64,000 nt of DNA, from contig NZ_WUAF01000002.1 in the NCBI RefSeq assembly GCF_009800965.1, positions 108,299-172,298 on the forward strand. Reading direction: 5' to 3'. The notes below the pieces were generated by a model. It did no database searches and had not been told where the DNA came from. It worked only from the letters and a program-made list of their open reading frames with translations. Positions within the stretch are counted from its first letter, which is position 1, and every line of letters begins with the position of its first letter. Origin of the DNA: Cognatazoarcus halotolerans. Lineage in GTDB: Bacteria; Pseudomonadota; Gammaproteobacteria; Burkholderiales; Rhodocyclaceae. Below are positions 59,417 through 64,000 of the stretch, piece after piece. Position numbers and translations under genes: made by a program.

Positions 59417-61558
59417 TCAGAAGGTGTAGCGCGCGCTCACCCCGGCGTAGGCGCTGAAGGCTGGGCCGGGTTCGTAGAACTTGCTGTTGCTGTCATTGAC
59501 GATGACCGAGCCGATGTACTTGCGATCGAACAGGTTGTCGAGCCGCAGCATCTCCTGGAACTGCCACGCGCCCTGCTTCTGGGTGGCGGCAACGCGCAGG
59601 TTGAAGAGGGTGTAGCTGGGCGCGGTCCGTGCATCGTTGCCGTCGTTCACGAACACGTGGCTGCGATACACCGTCTCGAGCGCGGTGGTGAGGCCCTGCA
59701 TGGGCTGCCAGGCGAGTTCGCCATAGATACTGGTCGCGGGGATGCCGGGCAGGCGCTTGCCTGCGCTGATCGCACCGCTGCTCTCGTCGTAGATGGCACG
59801 CATGTGGGTGAAGGCCAGCTTGCCGCGCCACTGGCGTGAAAATTCGCTGTCGACCGCCACCTCGACACCCTGACGCAGGGTCGAGGCGGCATTGGTGTAA
59901 TAGGTGCGTCCACCGGTGGCGCCTGCCGGCACGATTTCGTCTTCGGTGCTGATCTGGAACACCGCGGCATTGACGCGGGTGTAGTCGCTGACGAAAGCCT
60001 TTGCGCCAAGCTCGTACTGGGTGCTGGTCGAGGGTTTGAGTCCGAGGTTGAAGCCGGCGCCGCCCGCCGAATAGGCCATCTCGCCGAGCGTCGGCGTCTC
60101 GTAGCCCTTGCCCGCGCTGGCATAGAGGTTCAGTGCGGGACTGAGCTCGTAGGTCACACCCACGGCCGGCGTGGTCTTGCTGAAACTCACGCTGCCGCTG
60201 TCGTCGCCATTGACCAGGTATTTGTCGTCGACCTCGGTCTCGACATGGCTGTGGCGCAGGCCGGCCTGCAAGCCCCAGCTACCCCTTTTCCAGCTTGCCT
60301 GCAGATAGGGGTCGAGACTGGTGACCGTGTCGATCTCGTCGCGGCGCAGGTTGCCGCGTACGCCCAGCGCTGTCGGCGCGGTTGCCGGGCCGAGGAAGTT
60401 CTCGTAGCCCTGGCGGTCGTCCTCTGAGCGGTCGTAGTCGATGCCGCCGGTGAGTGTGAGTTCGCCGCCGGCCGCGGCCAGGGTTTGTATCCACCTTGCC
60501 GACATGCCGTGGAATTCACGGTCGAAGTCGATCACGCCCCCGGCCTGGCCGGGGCGCGTGGCAATGTTCTGCACGATCGCGGGAATCGACTGGTACTGCA
60601 GTACGCTGCGCTTGCCCGCATAGGCGGAGAATTGCAGTGTGCCGGCACCGATGCGGCGCTCGTAATTCATGCCGCCCTGTACGTTGTCGATGTTCTTGCG
60701 CACGTTGTAGTCGATGGCGGCACTTTCGACCGCACGCGGATCTCGCTGAAAAGTGGCCCAGGTCACGCCCTGCGGGTCCTGGGTGTCGGCCTGATGGAGC
60801 GTCGCGGCGATGAAGTTGAGCTTGCTGTCCGCATCCGGCTTGAGGGTGATCTTGGCAAAGCTCTGGTCACGACTGGCGGCGCTGTGGTCGCGATAGCCAT
60901 CGGTCTCGAAGCGCGAGCCATTCACCAGGAAGCCCACGCCGCCTTTTTCACCCTCGGCCTCGAGTTCGTACTTGGTGGTGCCCCACGAACCCCCGAGAAT
61001 TCCGGCCTTGATGCTGGGTGGGCCACTGCCGTCGCGCGAGAAGAGCTGAATCACGCCGCCCGAGCTGGCGCCATACACCGTGGAGAAGGGGCCGCGCAGT
61101 ACCTCGATGCGTTCGGCGGTGTCGAGGTTGAAGGTGGCCGCCTGACCCTGGCCGTCCGGCGTGCTGGCGGGAATGCCGTCGGTGACGAGCTTGATGCCGC
61201 GTACCCCGAAGGCGGCCCGGGCGCCGAATCCGCGCGAGGAGATCTGCAGGTCCTGGGCGTAGTTCTGGCGGTTCTGCACCACCAGGCCGGGCACGGCGGC
61301 GAGCGACTCGGATACGTTGACCTTGAGCTGTCCCTCGCTGATGCTGCGCTGGTCCACCACGTCGACCGAGAAAGGCAGCTCGAAACTCTGAGCTTCCACC
61401 CGGCTGCCCGTCACGACCACCGGTTTGAGCTGAAGATCGGCTTCGGCTGCACCCGCGGCGAAGCTGCCCATCGAGAGGGCGAGCGCGAGGCCGATGCTGA
61501 TCGGGCGACGTTGCGGGACGTCTGTGTTGGTCGTGCGGCGTGATGTGTGTGTGGACAT
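59417..61558 (-). CDS. TonB-dependent receptor, PqqU/YncD-like
   Basis: Outer-membrane receptor of 713 residues with a signal peptide, plug domain and 22-strand barrel ending in Phe. From memory of E. coli YncD (PqqU, the PQQ receptor), the plug ('SESLAAVPGLVVQNRQNYAQ' then DLQISSRGFG, 'DGIPASTPDGQGQ') and barrel segments ('YASAGKGYETPTL', 'FNLGLKPST', 'DNLFDRKYIGSVIVN') match closely. Combined with the nearby PQQ operon, PQQ uptake is the best call. An alternative is a siderophore receptor. Confidence 0.85.
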   Translation of the reverse strand: MSTHTSRRTTNTDVPQRRPISIGLALALSMGSFAAGAAEADLQLKPVVVTGSRVEAQSFELPFSVDVVDQRSISEGQLKVNVSESLAAVPGLVVQNRQNYAQDLQISSRGFGARAAFGVRGIKLVTDGIPASTPDGQGQAATFNLDTAERIEVLRGPFSTVYGASSGGVIQLFSRDGSGPPSIKAGILGGSWGTTKYELEAEGEKGGVGFLVNGSRFETDGYRDHSAASRDQSFAKITLKPDADSKLNFIAATLHQADTQDPQGVTWATFQRDPRAVESAAIDYNVRKNIDNVQGGMNYERRIGAGTLQFSAYAGKRSVLQYQSIPAIVQNIATRPGQAGGVIDFDREFHGMSARWIQTLAAAGGELTLTGGIDYDRSEDDRQGYENFLGPATAPTALGVRGNLRRDEIDTVTSLDPYLQASWKRGSWGLQAGLRHSHVETEVDDKYLVNGDDSGSVSFSKTTPAVGVTYELSPALNLYASAGKGYETPTLGEMAYSAGGAGFNLGLKPSTSTQYELGAKAFVSDYTRVNAAVFQISTEDEIVPAGATGGRTYYTNAASTLRQGVEVAVDSEFSRQWRGKLAFTHMRAIYDESSGAISAGKRLPGIPATSIYGELAWQPMQGLTTALETVYRSHVFVNDGNDARTAPSYTLFNLRVAATQKQGAWQFQEMLRLDNLFDRKYIGSVIVNDSNSKFYEPGPAFSAYAGVSARYTF

Positions 61559-61674
61559 GGCTTACCTGTTGTGATTTGTGCGCCGGCGCGGGGTCGCGGG
61601 CGAGCCTGGGGCAAGTCTAAGCCAGGGCAGTCGGGTGCAGGCTCGTCGCAGTCTGTGTAGCGGGCTCAAGAAAA

Positions 61675-62049
61675 TCATGAGATCTCGCCGCAATCGTCGT
61701 CACCGCTTGCTTCGAGGAAGGCCTTGAGCGCGACCGCGTTGTTGCACTCGGCATCGCGGGCGGCAAACAGCAGGGTGACGGGGCCGCTGGCAACTGCTTC
61801 GCGGAGCTCCGCCAGCTCTGAATGCGAGCTGCGTAGCTCCGCGAGATAGTCCCGCCGGAAATCGTCCCAGCGAGCACGATCGTGCGCGAACCACTTGCGC
61901 AGGGTGTCCGATGGGGCAAGCTCACGCAGCCAGAGGTCGACCGCAGCGTCCGCCTTGCGAATTCCCCGCGGCCACAGACGATCGACCAGCACCCGCAGAC
62001 CATCGTCCGCTGCGGGTGCTTCATAGATGCGTTTGGTCCTGATCTCCAT
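61675..62049 (-). CDS. DUF488 family protein
   Basis: 124-residue soluble protein of the DUF488 family, with 'RVLVDRLWPRGIRK' and 'LWLRELAPSDTLRKWFAHD' plus Cys in the C-terminal half. Function unknown. It is the gene upstream of the TonB receptor, on the same strand, 116 bp away. Confidence 0.88.
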   Translation of the reverse strand: MEIRTKRIYEAPAADDGLRVLVDRLWPRGIRKADAAVDLWLRELAPSDTLRKWFAHDRARWDDFRRDYLAELRSSHSELAELREAVASGPVTLLFAARDAECNNAVALKAFLEASGDDDCGEIS

Positions 62050-62109
62050 TTTCCGGCCTCCCTTCGCCTCAGTCTGGCAGCCGCACCATCGTTCCGCCAG
62101 ACCGCCGTG

Positions 62110-62802
62110 TCATGCCTCCCGAGCAGTCACCACGTAGCGCAGCGGCCCACCGGCCTTCAGCGCGTTGAAGGGGTAGCAGGTGATGAGGGTCAGCTCGCGG
62201 GTCCGGCTGCCCTGGGCGAGTACGCGGGTATCGGATTTATCGACCACCTCGGTGTTGCTCACGCGGTAGCGGACAGTGGTGCCGCCTTGCGTGTCGAGTT
62301 CGATGAGGTCGCCGTTTCGCACCCATTGCAGGAATGCGAAGTGGGTGTCGCGGTGGGCGCCGATGACGCTGTTGCCGCGTTCGCCGGGCAGCGCGGTGCC
62401 GAACATGTAGCCGGGGCCGAAGGCAATCGTGCGGCCACTCGCGCCGGCCAACACGTAAGCCTCGGCGTGGCGGCCGGGCACCCGTAAGCGGGCCACCGGC
62501 CAGGTATCTGCCCACGGCCACGGTCGAGCTTCGCGCTCGCCTTCGAGGGTGCGTGACCATGCGTCGGCGATCAGCACCTGCGCGAACCAGGCCTTGGCCT
62601 GGATGTAGCCAGCCTGCCCGAGATGCCAGCAGGCAGTGACGGCGAGCGTGAGCGCCGCGATTGCCGCCAGGCGACGCGCCGGTGTGTGCCGGCGGACGAG
62701 TTCGGCGCGGGGTGTGCCGAGGTTGGCATTGGCAGGCCAGGCGCATTCCACGCCGAGGAATTCCGCGTAACCGCGATCGTGGCAGAAGTCATTGGTGTTC
62801 AT
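62110..62802 (-). CDS. Class GN sortase
   Basis: 230-residue transpeptidase with one N-terminal membrane segment (about 46-63). Catalytic His is in 'VIGAHRDTHFAFL', Cys in 'LTLITCYPFNAL' and Arg in 'GGPLRYVVTAREA'. Class GN sortases in Gram-negatives serve a single dedicated substrate, usually the adjacent VWA protein, and that gene lies 14 bp upstream. AAAAGGAG precedes the ATG at 62802. The cytoplasmic N-terminus is about 45 residues long. Confidence 0.92.
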   Translation of the reverse strand: MNTNDFCHDRGYAEFLGVECAWPANANLGTPRAELVRRHTPARRLAAIAALTLAVTACWHLGQAGYIQAKAWFAQVLIADAWSRTLEGEREARPWPWADTWPVARLRVPGRHAEAYVLAGASGRTIAFGPGYMFGTALPGERGNSVIGAHRDTHFAFLQWVRNGDLIELDTQGGTTVRYRVSNTEVVDKSDTRVLAQGSRTRELTLITCYPFNALKAGGPLRYVVTAREA

Positions 62803-62816
62803 CCTGATTCTCCTTT

Positions 62817-64000
62817 TCAGCGGGCGAGAGACGGGTTGGTGGGCTGGCGGCGCAGGGTGACCCACAGCGCCAGGGAAAGCAGCAGCGCGATGCCGCCGAG
62901 CAGCAGATGCCAGCGCGAGTCGGTCGCGCCGCGCGGCAGTTCGCCGAATACCGCCTCGTAGTTCCAGCCGTGGGGCAGCTTGGTGGGCATCGCGCCGCCG
63001 TCGAGGGCCGCGTCGGCGGGCCGTGCCGGCGTGCGGTCGACCGCGACGAAGCTGGTGTAGCGACTCATCAGCTGGTGCTCGATGGCGAGCGGGATCACCG
63101 CCGCGCGTACCTCGTCTTCGGGGGTGCCGCTGTTGAGGCGGTCCATCAGTGCGTCGATCTTCTGCCGCGCCCACAGGCTGCCGATGCCGGTGCCGGCATT
63201 GGCATCGCCCAGGGATACCGTGCTGGTCCAGCGAAAGTCACCCGCGTCGCCGCTGATTTCGATCTTGCCCACTGCAATGTCGAGGGCCGCGGCGATGACG
63301 ACCGGCTCGCCCAGGTATAGATCGGGTATGTGCGCCGGCCACGCCTCGACCGTGCTGCCGGCGGGCCAGCGCACCTCGATGTTCTTGAGCATCGGCGCCT
63401 CGAGGCGGCTGAAGAGTTCGGACATCCTGGCTTTCACTTCGTCGACCTTGCCGATGTAGGTGAAGCTGCCGCGGCCGGTCTCGGCCGCCTTGCGCATGAA
63501 GTGGCTGTTGGGGGCCGAGCCGATGCCGACGGTAAAGAGGCGGCTCGCGCCGAGACGCTGTTGGATCAGCGCGAAGAGCTCTTGTTCGTTGCCCACCGCG
63601 CCGTCGGTCAGAAAGATCACCTGGCGGACCCGGTCGCTGCTTGCATCACCGGTGAGGGCCTTCTTGAGCGCGCCGGCCATCTCGGTGCCGCCGTTGGCAC
63701 GCAGCCGTTCGACCCAGCGGACCGCGTGGTGGATGTTGCCGTCGCTGGCGGCTTGTGCGCTGTCGAAAAGGGCACGGCTGTCGGAGTTGAACTCGATCAC
63801 GTTGAAGCGGTCGGCCGGATCGAGGCGCCGCAGTGCCATGGCCAGCGCCTCGCGGGCCTGAACAATGGATTCGCCTTCCATCGAGCCCGAGGTATCGATT
63901 ACGAAGATCACTTCCCGCGGAAGCCGGGCGGTGGTGGTGAAGGGCGCCGGCGGCATCAGCGTGAGCAGCGCATACTGACGCCCGTCCTCGCCGGGCTCGG
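62817..64000 (-). CDS. Sortase-target VWA-domain protein (3' part)
   Basis: Partial protein (5' end beyond the window) with a von Willebrand A domain: MIDAS motif DxSxS in 'VIFVIDTSGSMEGES', later Thr/Asp loop 'GTEMAGALKKAL' and 'FLTDGAVGN'. The C-terminus has 'LPRGATDSRW', a hydrophobic segment and basic 'RRQPTNPSLAR', which fits a sorting signal for the adjacent class GN sortase. It matches the marine proteobacterial sortase target type. Confidence 0.88.
   Translation of the reverse strand, partial: EPGEDGRQYALLTLMPPAPFTTTARLPREVIFVIDTSGSMEGESIVQAREALAMALRRLDPADRFNVIEFNSDSRALFDSAQAASDGNIHHAVRWVERLRANGGTEMAGALKKALTGDASSDRVRQVIFLTDGAVGNEQELFALIQQRLGASRLFTVGIGSAPNSHFMRKAAETGRGSFTYIGKVDEVKARMSELFSRLEAPMLKNIEVRWPAGSTVEAWPAHIPDLYLGEPVVIAAALDIAVGKIEISGDAGDFRWTSTVSLGDANAGTGIGSLWARQKIDALMDRLNSGTPEDEVRAAVIPLAIEHQLMSRYTSFVAVDRTPARPADAALDGGAMPTKLPHGWNYEAVFGELPRGATDSRWHLLLGGIALLLSLALWVTLRRQPTNPSLAR

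Overview
The window reads as a high-GC betaproteobacterial chromosome, most likely Rhodocyclales (Thauera/Azoarcus/Aromatoleum type). This is inferred from gene content and order: lptFG, rpsP-rimM-trmD-rplS, ilvBHC, pssA-leuA, a sigma factor with DUF3619/DUF3106/RDD partners, and a complete membrane nitrate reductase cluster. No rRNA, tRNA, IS element, phage gene or CRISPR array was seen. Coding density is high and strands alternate between short operons.

Layout: 1-1427 lptF (3' end) and lptG. 1462-3550 (minus) ribosomal protein / tRNA modification operon. 3728-7447 a PilZ-like protein, a YihY/BrkB membrane protein, wrbA and a DUF2069 protein. 7503-10035 (minus) pssA and leuA. 10036-11150 a stretch with no recognisable gene. 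11151-25435 an anaerobic nitrate respiration block, all on plus: a Crp/Fnr-type regulator, narK1, narK2, narG, narH, narJ, narI, a parvulin-type prolyl isomerase, narX and narL. 26088-29525 (minus) ilvBHC. 29651-31457 sigma factor, DUF3619, DUF3106 and RDD genes. 31475-34997 an ABC importer of the phosphonate/putative-selenate type with two permeases and a structured leader. 35116-38507 pepN and a Yip1-family protein. 38791-40852 a QseBC-like two-component system. 40843-41901 (minus) an acidic hypothetical and a membrane-anchored thioredoxin-like protein. 42033-44281 eutBC. 44352-46508 (minus) class I fumarase and a UPF0114/YqhA protein. 46736-48706 acs. 48872-50932 (minus) dsbC and a UbiH-family hydroxylase. 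51137-52304 a TerC protein and a universal stress protein. 52317-56135 (minus) a PQQ operon in the unusual order pqqE-B-C-A-D plus a DUF302 gene. 56342-62049 porin, OsmC, a prolyl aminopeptidase, a TonB-dependent receptor closely resembling the PQQ receptor PqqU/YncD, and a DUF488 protein. 62110-64000 a class GN sortase and the 3' part of its dedicated VWA-domain target.

How the genes work together: NarK1/NarK2 bring in nitrate and exchange it for nitrite. NarGHI reduces nitrate on quinol oxidation, NarJ and probably the prolyl isomerase help assembly, and NarX/NarL with the Fnr-type regulator are the likely controls. The nar block lies between ilvBHC and pssA-leuA, which from memory form one ilv-psd-pssA-leuA operon in many Betaproteobacteria; no psd was found here. 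PQQ synthesis sits near a probable PQQ uptake receptor. EutBC makes acetaldehyde and Acs activates acetate, so both could feed C2 units to acetyl-CoA.

Most interesting items: the rearranged PQQ operon with PqqU-like receptor and peptidase, the structured leader ahead of the ABC importer, and the nar block interrupting the ilv/leu genes.
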